The position numbers and the translations under genes are program-made. From an uncultured Alphaproteobacteria bacterium (GTDB lineage: Bacteria; Pseudomonadota; Alphaproteobacteria; Micavibrionales; CSBR16-224), in contig CATLPD010000005.1 in NCBI GenBank assembly GCA_950054485.1, positions 1-64,000 on the forward strand: a stretch of DNA of 64,000 bases, given 5' to 3'. The notes below the pieces were generated by a model that made no database searches, had not been told where the DNA came from, and saw only the letters and a list, made by a program, of their open reading frames with translations. Below, piece by piece: positions 45,287 through 58,513 of this stretch (the stretch's first letter is position 1; the number at the start of each line of letters is the position of its first letter).

Positions 45287-45897
45287 TTGAAACAGAACAG
45301 AAAATTATCCTGTCACGCGAATCTCTTGAGGATGTGTTCAATAAACTGGCGCCGTCAGAATTCAAACGCAAGCACCATCCGCGTGCATATTTCGATACGC
45401 TGGATATGCAACTGCATCATCGTAAGGCAGCTTTGCGTATTCAGAAAAAGAGCAGCGGCGGTTTCAAACAAACAATAAAAGCCGCGCATGCTGATCAGGG
45501 AGATTCACTGGTAAGATCGGAATGGGACATGGCGATCGCAAATGATCATCCCGATTTCTCCGTTATAGATAATCCGGACATTTTAAAAATTCTTGCCGAT
45601 GTCGATTCCAAAAAGATGGTCCATATATTCACGTCAGATGTAAAACGCCGCTTTTTTGATATTGATGTGCCAGGCAAGGGCATTGTCGAAGTCGCTTTTG
45701 ATTTGGGCGAAATATATTTGCCGAACGGCGATATTCGCGAGGAGCTTTGCGAGATCGAAGTCGAACTGAAATCCGGCAACGAGAGTGCGATTGATGATGT
45801 TGTCGCCCGTATCCTTGATATGGCGGCTGATGCCAAGGTGTCAAAAAGCAGCAAAGCTGAACGCGGTTTTAATTTATATCAAAAACACCGCCTGTAA
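45283..45897 (+). CDS. CYTH domain protein (triphosphate tunnel metalloenzyme)
   Basis: 204 residues. The N-terminal E-x-E-x-K motif is ETEQK (3-7). Basic and acidic residues typical of the tunnel follow (HHRKAALRIQKK, SLVRSEWD, DVKRRFFDI, CEIEVELK). Members act as triphosphatase, thiamine triphosphatase or adenylate cyclase; here inorganic triphosphatase is likeliest from general family experience. No CHAD domain. ATGA overlap with xthA suggests one transcript. Confidence 0.88.
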   Translation: MIETEQKIILSRESLEDVFNKLAPSEFKRKHHPRAYFDTLDMQLHHRKAALRIQKKSSGGFKQTIKAAHADQGDSLVRSEWDMAIANDHPDFSVIDNPDILKILADVDSKKMVHIFTSDVKRRFFDIDVPGKGIVEVAFDLGEIYLPNGDIREELCEIEVELKSGNESAIDDVVARILDMAADAKVSKSSKAERGFNLYQKHRL

Positions 45898-46032
45898 ACC
45901 TCCCGTAAATTTTTTGAAATTTTTACTGGCGCTTTGAAGAATCTGTGATATATATAAGTCACTTATTTCCCTTAAATTGTTAGCTTAAATTTCCCGCAAA
46001 GGGGTAACGGCTAATAAGAGAAGGGATTAGAC

Positions 46033-46113
46033 CACAAATCCCGAGGGCGTTTGCTCAAGCAGCCGTAAGGCGGTAGCAAGAACAAAAAGCCCGACGACGC
46101 ATTTGTGTTTTTT
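46033..46113 (+). ncRNA. Candidate structured small RNA upstream of tRNA-Trp
   Basis: Nested pairings: CACAAAT (46033-46039) with ATTTGTG (46101-46107); GGGC (46045-46048) with GCCC (46089-46092); TTGCT (46051-46055) with AGCAA (46075-46079); GCC-GTAA-GGC at the tip (46062-46071). Six T residues follow the outer stem, so it ends like an intrinsic terminator. A further stem GGGATT/AATCCC upstream overlaps the outer stem as an alternative. The transcript may start near 45.97 kb, after an AT-rich stretch with TATATATAAG. I cannot match it to 6S, SRP or a riboswitch. Confidence 0.5.
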
Positions 46114-46117
46114 AAGT

Positions 46118-46193
46118 AGGAGCGTAGCTCAATTGGTAGAGTACCGGTCTCCAAAACCGGGGGTTGTGGGTTCGAGCCCCTCCGCTCCTGCCA
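46118..46193 (+). tRNA. tRNA-Trp (anticodon CCA)
   Basis: Acceptor AGGAGCG/CGCTCCT, D-stem GCTC/GAGT (one G-U), anticodon stem CCGGT/ACCGG with loop CTCCAAA (anticodon CCA), T-stem GTGGG/CCCTC with one T-T mismatch, discriminator G, encoded CCA. The position before secE-nusG is the common bacterial arrangement. Confidence 0.96.
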
Positions 46194-46321
46194 TTAGTTT
46201 CCATCGTTCGCTCGATGGCTGTGTCAGATTATCGCTCGTGTATGTTGAATACACCTCACGAAAATCTTCCTCGCCACGAACAAACGCTGTTTACTAAGAG
46301 TTAATTGAAAAGGATTTGATT

Positions 46322-46516
46322 ATGTCGAAGAACGTAACGCAATTTTTTAAAGAGGTTAAACAGGAAGGTAAAAAAGTTACCTGGCCTGGCCGCAAGGAAG
46401 TTACCGTCACGACAATAATCGTATTTATCATGGTCATATTCATTGCGATGTATCTGATGTTTGCAGATTGGGTGATCGCAGGTGTGATCGAATGGATTTT
46501 AGGTGTTGGAAACTAA
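46322..46516 (+). CDS. secE: Preprotein translocase subunit SecE
   Basis: 64 residues. Essential small subunit of the SecYEG channel. FFKEVKQEGKKVTWPGRKEV is the conserved amphipathic segment, followed by one membrane span (VTTIIVFIMVIFIAMYLMF). ATG 46322 is preferred since AAAAGGA lies 8 bases upstream. 23 bp before nusG. Confidence 0.95.
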   Translation: MSKNVTQFFKEVKQEGKKVTWPGRKEVTVTTIIVFIMVIFIAMYLMFADWVIAGVIEWILGVGN

Positions 46517-46539
46517 GCTAAAGAATAAGGATTTTTAAA

Positions 46540-47073
46540 ATGGCTCACCGTTGGTATGTAGTTCACGTTTATTCAGGTTTCGAGAATAAGGTTGCCGAAG
46601 CAATCAAGCAGAATGCGAAAAAACGCAAACTGGAAGAAGCAATCGAAGAAATTATGGTGCCGACCGAAGAAGTGATCGAGGTTCGCCGTGGCCAGCGCGT
46701 GAATGCAGAACAAAAATATTTCCCGGGCTATGTCCTTGTGAAAATGGACCTGACTGACGAAGCATGGCATTTGGTTAAAGATACACCAAAGGTAACAGGC
46801 TTTTTGGGCGCCGCAAACAAGCCGCAGCCGATTTCACAAAAAGAAGCCGAACGTTTGATCAAACAGATGGAAGAGGGCGCTGAAAAGCCACGTTCGACCG
46901 TTATGTTCGATGTCGGCGAAACGGTCAAAGTTATCGACGGTCCGTTCAATTCATTCAGCGGTACGGTTGAAGAAGTAGACGAAGAGCGTAGCCGCTTGAA
47001 AGTGCTGGTTTCGATCTTTGGTCGTGCAACACCGGTTGAACTGGAATTCAGCCAGGTTGATAAAACCGCTTAA
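46540..47073 (+). CDS. nusG: Transcription termination/antitermination protein NusG
   Basis: 177 residues. Binds RNA polymerase and Rho or ribosomal protein S10. N-terminal NGN domain ([19 protein letters not shown]) and C-terminal KOW motif ([19 protein letters not shown]). Full length. Confidence 0.97.
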   Translation: MAHRWYVVHVYSGFENKVAEAIKQNAKKRKLEEAIEEIMVPTEEVIEVRRGQRVNAEQKYFPGYVLVKMDLTDEAWHLVKDTPKVTGFLGAANKPQPISQKEAERLIKQMEEGAEKPRSTVMFDVGETVKVIDGPFNSFSGTVEEVDEERSRLKVLVSIFGRATPVELEFSQVDKTA

Positions 47074-47097
47074 TTCAATAAAAATCAGAGAATCGTC

Positions 47098-47129
47098 TTG
47101 AATTATAGTGCGCTTTCTGTATAGTGCGC
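47098..47129 (+). promoter_or_regulatory. Probable promoter of rplK-rplA with tandem TATAGTGCGC
   Basis: TTGAAT (47098-47103), 16 bases, TATAGT (47120-47125). TATAGTGCGC occurs at 47104-47113 and again at 47120-47129, so the -10 plus discriminator is duplicated at a 16-base step. The GC-rich discriminator fits stringent control of a ribosomal operon. The remaining ~100 bases form the L11 leader. Confidence 0.6.
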
Positions 47130-47227
47130 GAGTACCTATGGGTACGATTCGGTGTGGAAGGCTATGTATCAAAGTCCAAATACGGCCATACCACGCGACC
47201 TAAAACTTAATATGTTAGGAGAATAAC

Positions 47228-47656
47228 ATGGCAAAAAAGATAGACCGCGTCCTGAAGCTTCAGGTCCCTGCGGGTAAAGCAAACCCATCCCCACCCATCG
47301 GTCCTGCCCTGGGTCAGGTTGGTGTGAACATCATGGAATTTTGTAAAGCCTTTAATGCGCAAACTCAGGAAATGGAACCTGGTATGCCGTTGCCGACTGT
47401 TATTACAGTTTACGGTGACCGCAGCTTTACATTTGAAATTAAAACAGCGCCAGCTAGCTATTACCTTAAAAAGGCTGCCAAGGTCCAAAAAGGATCAGGT
47501 ACAGTCGGTAAGGGGCCGGCAATTGGTAAAGTCACAATGAAACAAGTTCGTGAAATTGCCGAAGCTAAGATGAAAGATTTGAACGCTCACGACGTTGATC
47601 AGGCCGCGAAGATTATCGCCGGTTCTGCACGTTCAATGGGAATTGAGGTAGCATAA
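47228..47656 (+). CDS. rplK: 50S ribosomal protein L11
   Basis: 142 residues. Binds the GTPase-associated region of 23S r[23 protein letters not shown] and [12 protein letters not shown] mark the two domains. TAGGAG precedes the ATG. rplA follows 1 bp after the stop. Confidence 0.98.
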   Translation: MAKKIDRVLKLQVPAGKANPSPPIGPALGQVGVNIMEFCKAFNAQTQEMEPGMPLPTVITVYGDRSFTFEIKTAPASYYLKKAAKVQKGSGTVGKGPAIGKVTMKQVREIAEAKMKDLNAHDVDQAAKIIAGSARSMGIEVA

Positions 47657-47657
47657 G

Positions 47658-48356
47658 ATGGCAAAAGCAGGAAAAAGAATTCGCAAAATCCGTGAAGGTC
47701 TGGATCGTACGACAACCTACAATCTGACAGACGCGGTAAAATCAGTTCAGGAATTTTCGAACACGAAATTCGACGAAACTGTTGAAATTTGCATGAACCT
47801 TGGCGTTGACCCGAAACACTCGGACCAGATCGTCCGCGGTATGGTTCAATTGCCGAACGGTACAGGTAAAACAATCCGCGTTGCGGTTTTTGCGCGTGAT
47901 GCAAAGGCTGACGAAGCCAAAAAGGCCGGCGCTGACATCGTCGGAGCCGAAGACCTGATGGAATCAATTCAAAAGGGTAACATGGATTTTGATCGCGTTA
48001 TTGCGACACCTGACATGATGCCATTGGTTGGCCGTTTGGGTCAGGTTCTGGGTCCGAAAGGCCTGATGCCGAACCCGAAACTGGGTACGGTTACACCTGA
48101 TGTTGAGAAAGCTGTTAAAGCTGCCAAAGGCGGCGCTGTTGAATTCCGTGCTGAAAAAGCCGGTATCGTACACGCTGGTGTTGGCAAAGTCAGCTTTGGC
48201 CAGCAGAAGCTGGAAGAAAATATCCGCGCATTTGTCAGTGCTATTGTGAAAGCAAAGCCATCAGGCGCGAAAGGTACATACGTTAGAAAAGTGACTCTGA
48301 CATCTACAATGGGCCCAGGCCTGAATGTTGATGTTGCGGATGCAACTGCAGCGTAA
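47658..48356 (+). CDS. rplA: 50S ribosomal protein L1
   Basis: 232 residues. L1-stalk protein and, in many bacteria, repressor of its own L11-L1 operon. [31 protein letters not shown] and the C-terminal [17 protein letters not shown] are the family marks. Full length. Confidence 0.98.
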   Translation: MAKAGKRIRKIREGLDRTTTYNLTDAVKSVQEFSNTKFDETVEICMNLGVDPKHSDQIVRGMVQLPNGTGKTIRVAVFARDAKADEAKKAGADIVGAEDLMESIQKGNMDFDRVIATPDMMPLVGRLGQVLGPKGLMPNPKLGTVTPDVEKAVKAAKGGAVEFRAEKAGIVHAGVGKVSFGQQKLEENIRAFVSAIVKAKPSGAKGTYVRKVTLTSTMGPGLNVDVADATAA

Positions 48357-48361
48357 GTAAT

Positions 48362-48389
48362 TTTGTCCGGTTGTTAAAAGCCGGACAAA
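48362..48389 (+). terminator. Stem-loop after rplA
   Basis: TTTGTCCGG and CCGGACAAA form a 9-bp perfect stem around a 10-base loop. There is no T-run after it, so partial termination or processing between the L11-L1 and L10-L12 parts is likelier than full termination. Confidence 0.55.
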
Positions 48390-48525
48390 TGTTCCTGTCC
48401 AAGACTACAGGTGCCCAAAAGATTTTTAATTCAAGGGTTTAAAATTGGCCTGTATAGATAGTGGAATAAAGAGTTAAAAGACGTTTATCGCGTTTCAAGA
48501 CTTTGATTTCCGGGCAGGGTCGTAA

Positions 48526-48558
48526 GATTTACAGATGTAATGGTTTGATCTGTAAATC
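48526..48558 (+). promoter_or_regulatory. rplJ leader hairpin
   Basis: GATTTACAGAT (48526-48536) and ATCTGTAAATC (48548-48558): a perfect 11-bp stem with an 11-base loop, 55 bases before the rplJ start. The 5' leader of rplJ is the known site where the L10-L12 complex represses translation; this stem is the best candidate here. The rest of the 256-base spacer has no gene. Confidence 0.65.
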
Positions 48559-48612
48559 AAGTGCAACCCGACGGGGGATAAAACCCTTGTCACAACAAAC
48601 GGAGAAGTGTCC

Positions 48613-49122
48613 GTGAATCGTGCACAAAAGAAAGAAGCCGTTGAAGCTCTCGCAAAGACGTTTGAAGCGTCTGAGACAATTGTTTTGGCCCATAACGAAG
48701 GCCTGACAGTTGCCCAGATGTCTGAATTGCGTTCTAAAATGCGTGAAGCTGGCGGTCAAATCAAAGTCGTTAAAAACCGTTTGGCACAGCGTGCTATCCA
48801 GGAAAGCAAATTTGCTGGTCTTGGCGAACAATTCAAGGGGCCTGTTGTTATGGCGTCATCGGAAAACCCGGTGCCGGCTGCAAAGATTGCTTATGAGTTC
48901 GCAAAAGAGAACAAAAAATTTGTAATCTTTGCTGGTGGTATGGGCGAAACACAGCTTGATCAAAGTGGCGTCGAGGCCTTGGCCAAAATGCCGTCTCTGG
49001 ACGAGTTGCGTGGGAAAATTATCGGTGTTATTTCTGCACCGGCCCAAAAACTGGCTGCTATAACGCAGGCCCCAGCTGGACAGCTGGCCCGTGTTATTAA
49101 GGCCTATGCCGACAAAGGCTGA
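48613..49122 (+). CDS. rplJ: 50S ribosomal protein L10
   Basis: 169 residues from GTG 48613. Anchors L7/L12 dimers to the ribosome. GGAG lies 8 bases before this GTG; the other GTG at 48607 is only 2 bases away. Starting VNRAQKKEAVEAL matches the family N-terminus. KVVKNRLAQRA is the rRNA-binding part; the C-terminal helix binds L12. Confidence 0.95.
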   Translation: MNRAQKKEAVEALAKTFEASETIVLAHNEGLTVAQMSELRSKMREAGGQIKVVKNRLAQRAIQESKFAGLGEQFKGPVVMASSENPVPAAKIAYEFAKENKKFVIFAGGMGETQLDQSGVEALAKMPSLDELRGKIIGVISAPAQKLAAITQAPAGQLARVIKAYADKG

Positions 49123-49191
49123 TAGCTAAAGCGTGTTAATGGTTAAACGCAAACTAAAGTAAACGATAAAAAGCATATAGGAGAAAAAATC

Positions 49192-49566
49192 ATGGCTGAT
49201 ATCGAAAAAATTGCTGATCAACTGTCTGAACTGACAGTAATGGAAGCAGCTGAACTGTCTAAACTTCTTGAAGAAAAGTGGGGCGTTTCTGCTGCTGCTC
49301 CAGTTGCTGTTGCTGCTGCTGGCGCTGCTGCCGGTGGTGATGCTGCTGCTGAAAAAGACGAATTTGATGTTGTTCTGGCCTCTGCCGGCGCACAAAAAAT
49401 CAACGTCATTAAAGAAGTGCGCTCAATCACAGGTCTGGGCTTGAAAGAAGCCAAAGATCTGGTTGAAGGCGCACCAAAGCCAGTTAAAGAAGGCGTTGCG
49501 AAAGCAGAAGCTGAAGAAATGAAGAAGAAGCTTGAAGAGGCCGGCGCTACAGTCGAGCTGAAGTAA
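49192..49566 (+). CDS. rplL: 50S ribosomal protein L7/L12
   Basis: 124 residues. Stalk protein that recruits translation GTPases. N-terminal dimer helix, an Ala-rich hinge, and the C-terminal domain with [20 protein letters not shown] and [24 protein letters not shown] precedes the ATG. Confidence 0.98.
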   Translation: MADIEKIADQLSELTVMEAAELSKLLEEKWGVSAAAPVAVAAAGAAAGGDAAAEKDEFDVVLASAGAQKINVIKEVRSITGLGLKEAKDLVEGAPKPVKEGVAKAEAEEMKKKLEEAGATVELK

Positions 49567-49628
49567 GCTTTTTGAAATTTCGGAAAATATATCTTGATAA
49601 TTTTCTGAAATTCAGTATTTAAAGGTAG

Positions 49629-49655
49629 GGCGATCTGTAAGGTTTACAGGTCGCC
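49629..49655 (+). promoter_or_regulatory. Strong hairpin in the rplL-rpoB spacer
   Basis: GGCGATCTGTAA and TTACAGGTCGCC pair over 12 bp (one G-U) with a 3-base loop and no T-run. Further stems follow in this 297-base spacer: AAGGTTACC with GGTGACCTT, and GGCGT-TTTT-ACGCC. In E. coli this spacer holds an attenuator and an RNase III site; a similar role is inferred. Confidence 0.6.
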
Positions 49656-49863
49656 ATTACCGACAAAAGACCGAAAATAAGGTCTAATTAAGGTAAGCGG
49701 GCAAATAAGGAGCACTTTGAGTGGTCTTTGAAAATTAGAATTTTAAAAGGTTACCGCACGGAGCGATGGTTTCGGCGCAGGTGACCTTATTGGCGTTTTT
49801 ACGCCGCAAATACTGGCGAAAGTTTGAAAGCTTTCGGAATTTAAACTAAGGGAACAGATAGAC

Positions 49864-52800
49864 ATGAGCGCACAGGCATCAAAATCAAAAAAACCAGCAC
49901 GTTTTTCACAAAGCTATACAGGCCGTAAACGTGTACGCCGCAGTTTCGGACGTATTGAAGAAATTTGCGAAATGCCAAACCTGATCGAGGTTCAAAAGGA
50001 ATCATACGAAAAATTCCTGCAAATCGGCATTCCGGGCGAGGAACGCGCGCCAGAAGGACTGCAGGAAGTATTCCAATCAGTCTTCCCGATCCATGATTTC
50101 TCGGACCGTGCGCAAATTGATTTTGTGAAGTACGAATTTGAAGAGCCTAAATACGACGTTGATGAATGTCAGCAGCGCGACATGACATTCGCCGCGCCTT
50201 GCCGCGTGACATTGCGCTTGTCGGTTTTTGATGTTGACGAGGATACAGGCTTGAAGTCGATCCGCGACATCAAGGAGCAGGACGTCTATATGGTCGATAT
50301 GCCGATGATGACAGAAAACGGTACGTTCGTAGTAAACGGTACTGAGCGTGTTATCGTATCGCAGATGCACCGTAGCCCGGGTGTGTTCTTTGACCATGAC
50401 AGCGGTAAAACACACGCATCTGGTAAATATCTGTTTGCAGCCCGCGTGATCCCTTACCGTGGATCTTGGCTGGATTTTGAATTTGACCCGAAAGACATTC
50501 TGAACGTTCGTATCGACCGTCGTCGCAAATTGCCGGTGACAACATTCCTGTTGGCGCTGGATAACGAAGAATCTGCAAAATACCGTGCCAAGCAGATCGA
50601 AAAAGGTGAAGAAGTAGACGTGACCAAAATTCAAGGTATGTCAAAGCAGGAAATCTTCAGCCTGTTCTATGGTGCGAATGAATTTGAAAACACAGCTAAG
50701 GGCTGGAAAACATCTTATGATGCCGAGCGTTACCGCGGTATCAAACTGGTTTACGATCTGGTTGATGCCAAAGGCGGAAAAGTTGTTGCCGAAGCCGGTA
50801 CAAAAATCACAGCCCGCAAAGCGAAAAAGCTGGAAGAAGACGGTCTGAAAGAACAGCTGATTACAGCTGAAGAAATGAACGGATCCTATCTGGCCGAAGA
50901 CATCACCGATAAAGAAACAGGTGAAGTTGCTTTTGAAGCCGGTGACGAGCTGGATAAAAAAGCTTTCGCTAAGCTCGAGAAAATGGGCGTTACTAAAATC
51001 AAGCTTTTGGCAATTGATAACATTAACATCGGCCCTTATCTGCCCGTCACAATGAATGCGGATAAATGTAAAAACCGTGAAGATGCGCTGGTTGATATCT
51101 ACCGCGTTATGCGCCCGGGCGAGCCGCCAACACTGGAATCTGCAGATGCATTGTTCCAAGGCCTGTTCTTTGACGCTGACCGTTATGACCTGTCACCTGT
51201 AGGTCGTGTGAAAATGAATTCACGTCTGGGCCTGGAAACAGATGATCAGATGCGCATCCTACGCAAGGAAGACATCATTGAAATCCTGCGCACATTGCTG
51301 GATTTGAAAGACGGTAAAGGCGAGGTGGACGATATTGACCACCTTGGTAACCGCCGCGTCCGTTCTGTTGGTGAATTGATGGAAAACCAGTTCCGCGTTG
51401 GTCTGCTGCGTATGGAACGCGCGATCCGCGAGCGTATGTCTTCTGTTGATATCGATACAGCAATGCCGCACGATCTGATCAACGCAAAACCGGCAGCAGC
51501 GGCTGTCCGCGAATTCTTCGGATCATCACAGTTGTCACAGTTTATGGACCAGACAAACCCGCTGTCTGAAATTACACACAAACGCCGTTTGTCGGCGCTT
51601 GGACCGGGTGGTTTGACACGTGAACGCGCAGGCTTTGAAGTCCGCGACGTACACCCGACACACTATGGTCGTATCTGTCCGATTGAAACACCGGAAGGCC
51701 CGAACATTGGTCTGATTAACTCGCTGTCGACTTTTGCGCGTATCAACCAATACGGCTTTATCGAAAGCCCGTACCGTAAAGTTGAAAACGGCAAAGTGAC
51801 TGACGAAGTTGTTTACCTGTCTGCGATGCAGGAAGGTAAATACACAATCGCCCAGGCCAACGCAGAAGTTGATGATAAAGGCAAACTGGTAACAGATCTT
51901 GTGTCTTGCCGTATCAACGGTGAAAACATGATGGTTTCAAAAGACCAGGTTAATATGATTGACGTATCGCCAAAACAGATGGTTTCTGTTGCGGCGGCTT
52001 TGATCCCGTTCCTTGAAAATGACGATGCGAACCGCGCCCTGATGGGATCGAACATGCAACGTCAAGCCGTGCCGCTGCTGCAAGCAGATGCGCCGCTGGT
52101 TGGAACAGGTATGGAAGTTACAGTTGCGAAAGACTCGGGTGCTGCGATTGGTGCACGCCGTACGGGTATCGTCAACTCGGTTGATGCCAACCGTATCGTT
52201 ATTCACGCGACAGAGGAAAAAGATTCTTCGAAATCAACAGTTGATGTTTATTCTTTGAAGAAATTCCAGCGCTCGAACCAGAATACCTGCATTAACCAGC
52301 GCCCGCTGGTTAAGGTTGGCGACAAGATTATGGCCGGCGATATTATCGCTGACGGTCCGTCGACAGATCTGGGTGAATTGGCCTTGGGTCGTAACGTTCT
52401 ATGTGCCTTCATGCCTTGGAACGGTTATAACTTCGAGGATTCTATCCTGCTGTCAGAGCGTATTGTGAAAGATGACGTTTATACTTCGATCCACATTGAA
52501 GAATACGAAGTCATGGCCCGCGATACAAAACTGGGTCAGGAAGATATCACACGCGATATTCCGAACGTTGGTGAAGAAGCTCTGCGTAATCTGGATGAAG
52601 CGGGTATTATCTATGTAGGTGCCGAAGTACACCCTGGCGATATTCTAGTTGGTAAAGTTACACCAAAGGGTGAAAGCCCGATGACACCGGAAGAAAAACT
52701 TCTGCGTGCGATCTTTGGTGAAAAAGCCTCTGACGTTAAAGATACATCGCTTCGTCTGCCCCCGGGTGGTTCAGGTACGATTGTTGAAGTTCGCGTCTTT

Positions 52801-54102
52801 AACCGCCGCGGCGTTGAAAAAGATCAACGTGCGATGGCGATTGAACGTGAAGAAATCGAACGTCTGGCAAAAGACCGTGATGACGAACGCCGCATTTACG
52901 AAGGTGGTTTCTATGGATCATTGCGCAAGATGCTGAAAGGCGAAACATTGTCGAAAGCAATCGCAGGTCTGAAGAAGGGCACCAAGCTGTCTGCCGAAGA
53001 TCTGGAAGGCTTGTCTTACGGCGATCTGCGCAAGGTTGTCGTCGAGAAAGACAAGACCATGGAATCAATCGAAGACATGGGCACTACATTCGACAAGCAA
53101 ATCAATGATCTGAATGATCGCTTTGAAAACAAAGTTGAAAAACTTCAGCGTGGTGACGAAATGCTGCCGGGCGTGATGAAGATGGTTAAAGTCTTCGTTG
53201 CTGTTAAGCGTAAAATGCAGCCGGGTGATAAAATGGCCGGTCGTCACGGTAACAAAGGTGTGGTTTCCCGCATTATGGCGCAAGAAGATATGCCATATCT
53301 GGAAGACGGCACACCGGTTGATATCGTTTTGAACCCGCTGGGTGTTCCATCGCGTATGAACGTCGGTCAGATTTTGGAAACGCATCTGGGTTGGGCATCT
53401 GCGCAGCTTGGTAAGCAGATCAGCGACGTTCTGGAGAGCTATCACCACGCTGTGAAGTCGAAAGACAAATCAACAGCTGAAAAAGATCGTAAGCAGCTTG
53501 ATAAAGTTCTGAAGACAGCCTACGGCGATGATACATACAATCAGGATGTAAAATCACTGAATGATGACGAACTGATCGAAATGGCAGGCAACCTGCGTAA
53601 AGGTGTTCCGATGGCAACGCCGGTATTCGACGGTGCGCATGAAGAAGACCTGAACAAGGCTTTGGAAAGTGCGGGGCTGCATACATCCGGTCAGGTTACA
53701 TTGATTGATGGCCGTACAGGCGAGAAATTCGAACGTCAGGTTACAGTTGGATACATGTATATGTTGAAACTGCACCACTTGGTGGACGAGAAAATTCACG
53801 CCCGTTCAATCGGTCCGTACTCTCTGGTTACGCAGCAGCCTCTGGGTGGTAAGGCCCAGTTCGGTGGTCAGCGCTTTGGAGAGATGGAAGTTTGGGCGCT
53901 GCAGGCCTACGGTGCAGCCTATACGCTGCAGGAAATGTTGACCGTGAAATCGGATGACGTTGCCGGCCGTACCAAAGCCTATGAATCAATCGTTCGCGGT
54001 GATGATACGTTCGAAATCGGTATCCCTGAATCCTTCAACGTCCTGATCAAGGAATTGAAGTCGCTGGGTCTGAACGTCGATCTGAAACAAAGCGGAATGT
54101 AA
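49864..54102 (+). CDS. rpoB: DNA-directed RNA polymerase subunit beta
   Basis: 1412 residues. Core subunit forming one jaw of the RNA polymerase active centre and the rifampicin pocket. [20 protein letters not shown] with [13 protein letters not shown] is the rifampicin-binding cluster, with sensitive-type residues. GVDxGxx-like and [13 protein letters not shown] regions are intact, and the C-terminus has [14 protein letters not shown]. Length is normal for alphaproteobacteria. Confidence 0.98.
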   Translation: MSAQASKSKKPARFSQSYTGRKRVRRSFGRIEEICEMPNLIEVQKESYEKFLQIGIPGEERAPEGLQEVFQSVFPIHDFSDRAQIDFVKYEFEEPKYDVDECQQRDMTFAAPCRVTLRLSVFDVDEDTGLKSIRDIKEQDVYMVDMPMMTENGTFVVNGTERVIVSQMHRSPGVFFDHDSGKTHASGKYLFAARVIPYRGSWLDFEFDPKDILNVRIDRRRKLPVTTFLLALDNEESAKYRAKQIEKGEEVDVTKIQGMSKQEIFSLFYGANEFENTAKGWKTSYDAERYRGIKLVYDLVDAKGGKVVAEAGTKITARKAKKLEEDGLKEQLITAEEMNGSYLAEDITDKETGEVAFEAGDELDKKAFAKLEKMGVTKIKLLAIDNINIGPYLPVTMNADKCKNREDALVDIYRVMRPGEPPTLESADALFQGLFFDADRYDLSPVGRVKMNSRLGLETDDQMRILRKEDIIEILRTLLDLKDGKGEVDDIDHLGNRRVRSVGELMENQFRVGLLRMERAIRERMSSVDIDTAMPHDLINAKPAAAAVREFFGSSQLSQFMDQTNPLSEITHKRRLSALGPGGLTRERAGFEVRDVHPTHYGRICPIETPEGPNIGLINSLSTFARINQYGFIESPYRKVENGKVTDEVVYLSAMQEGKYTIAQANAEVDDKGKLVTDLVSCRINGENMMVSKDQVNMIDVSPKQMVSVAAALIPFLENDDANRALMGSNMQRQAVPLLQADAPLVGTGMEVTVAKDSGAAIGARRTGIVNSVDANRIVIHATEEKDSSKSTVDVYSLKKFQRSNQNTCINQRPLVKVGDKIMAGDIIADGPSTDLGELALGRNVLCAFMPWNGYNFEDSILLSERIVKDDVYTSIHIEEYEVMARDTKLGQEDITRDIPNVGEEALRNLDEAGIIYVGAEVHPGDILVGKVTPKGESPMTPEEKLLRAIFGEKASDVKDTSLRLPPGGSGTIVEVRVFNRRGVEKDQRAMAIEREEIERLAKDRDDERRIYEGGFYGSLRKMLKGETLSKAIAGLKKGTKLSAEDLEGLSYGDLRKVVVEKDKTMESIEDMGTTFDKQINDLNDRFENKVEKLQRGDEMLPGVMKMVKVFVAVKRKMQPGDKMAGRHGNKGVVSRIMAQEDMPYLEDGTPVDIVLNPLGVPSRMNVGQILETHLGWASAQLGKQISDVLESYHHAVKSKDKSTAEKDRKQLDKVLKTAYGDDTYNQDVKSLNDDELIEMAGNLRKGVPMATPVFDGAHEEDLNKALESAGLHTSGQVTLIDGRTGEKFERQVTVGYMYMLKLHHLVDEKIHARSIGPYSLVTQQPLGGKAQFGGQRFGEMEVWALQAYGAAYTLQEMLTVKSDDVAGRTKAYESIVRGDDTFEIGIPESFNVLIKELKSLGLNVDLKQSGM

Positions 54103-54110
54103 TATACAAA

Positions 54111-54132
54111 CCCCCGTGCGATGTCACGGGGG
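54111..54132 (+). promoter_or_regulatory. Hairpin between rpoB and rpoC
   Basis: CCCCCGTG-CGATGT-CACGGGGG: a perfect 8-bp GC-rich stem 8 bases after the rpoB stop, followed by ATTTTAAA and not by a T-run. Likely a partial attenuator or processing/stability element. Confidence 0.6.
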
Positions 54133-54177
54133 ATTTTAAACAGAATAAAAATATTAAGGCGCACTAAGGAGCATAAA

Positions 54178-58401
<4,224 letters not shown>

Positions 58402-58420
58402 GCTTTAATCTAAATCATTC

Positions 58421-58450
58421 AAAAGCCCGGCCAGAGTGCCGGGCTTTTTT
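58421..58450 (+). terminator. Intrinsic terminator of rpoBC
   Basis: AAAAGCCCGGC-CAGAGT-GCCGGGCTTTT plus TT: a perfect 11-bp stem. Confidence 0.96.
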
Positions 58451-58451
58451 A

Positions 58452-58481
58452 TTGACTTCCGCGCGCGCTTATGAAAATATA
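58452..58481 (+). promoter_or_regulatory. Possible promoter of S9 peptidase gene
   Basis: TTGACT (58452-58457), 18 bases, AATATA (58476-58481), directly after the rpoC terminator and 33 bases before the start codon. Confidence 0.45.
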
Positions 58482-58513
58482 AGACAATCAAAAAATCAGG
58501 ATAGGATGTAAAA

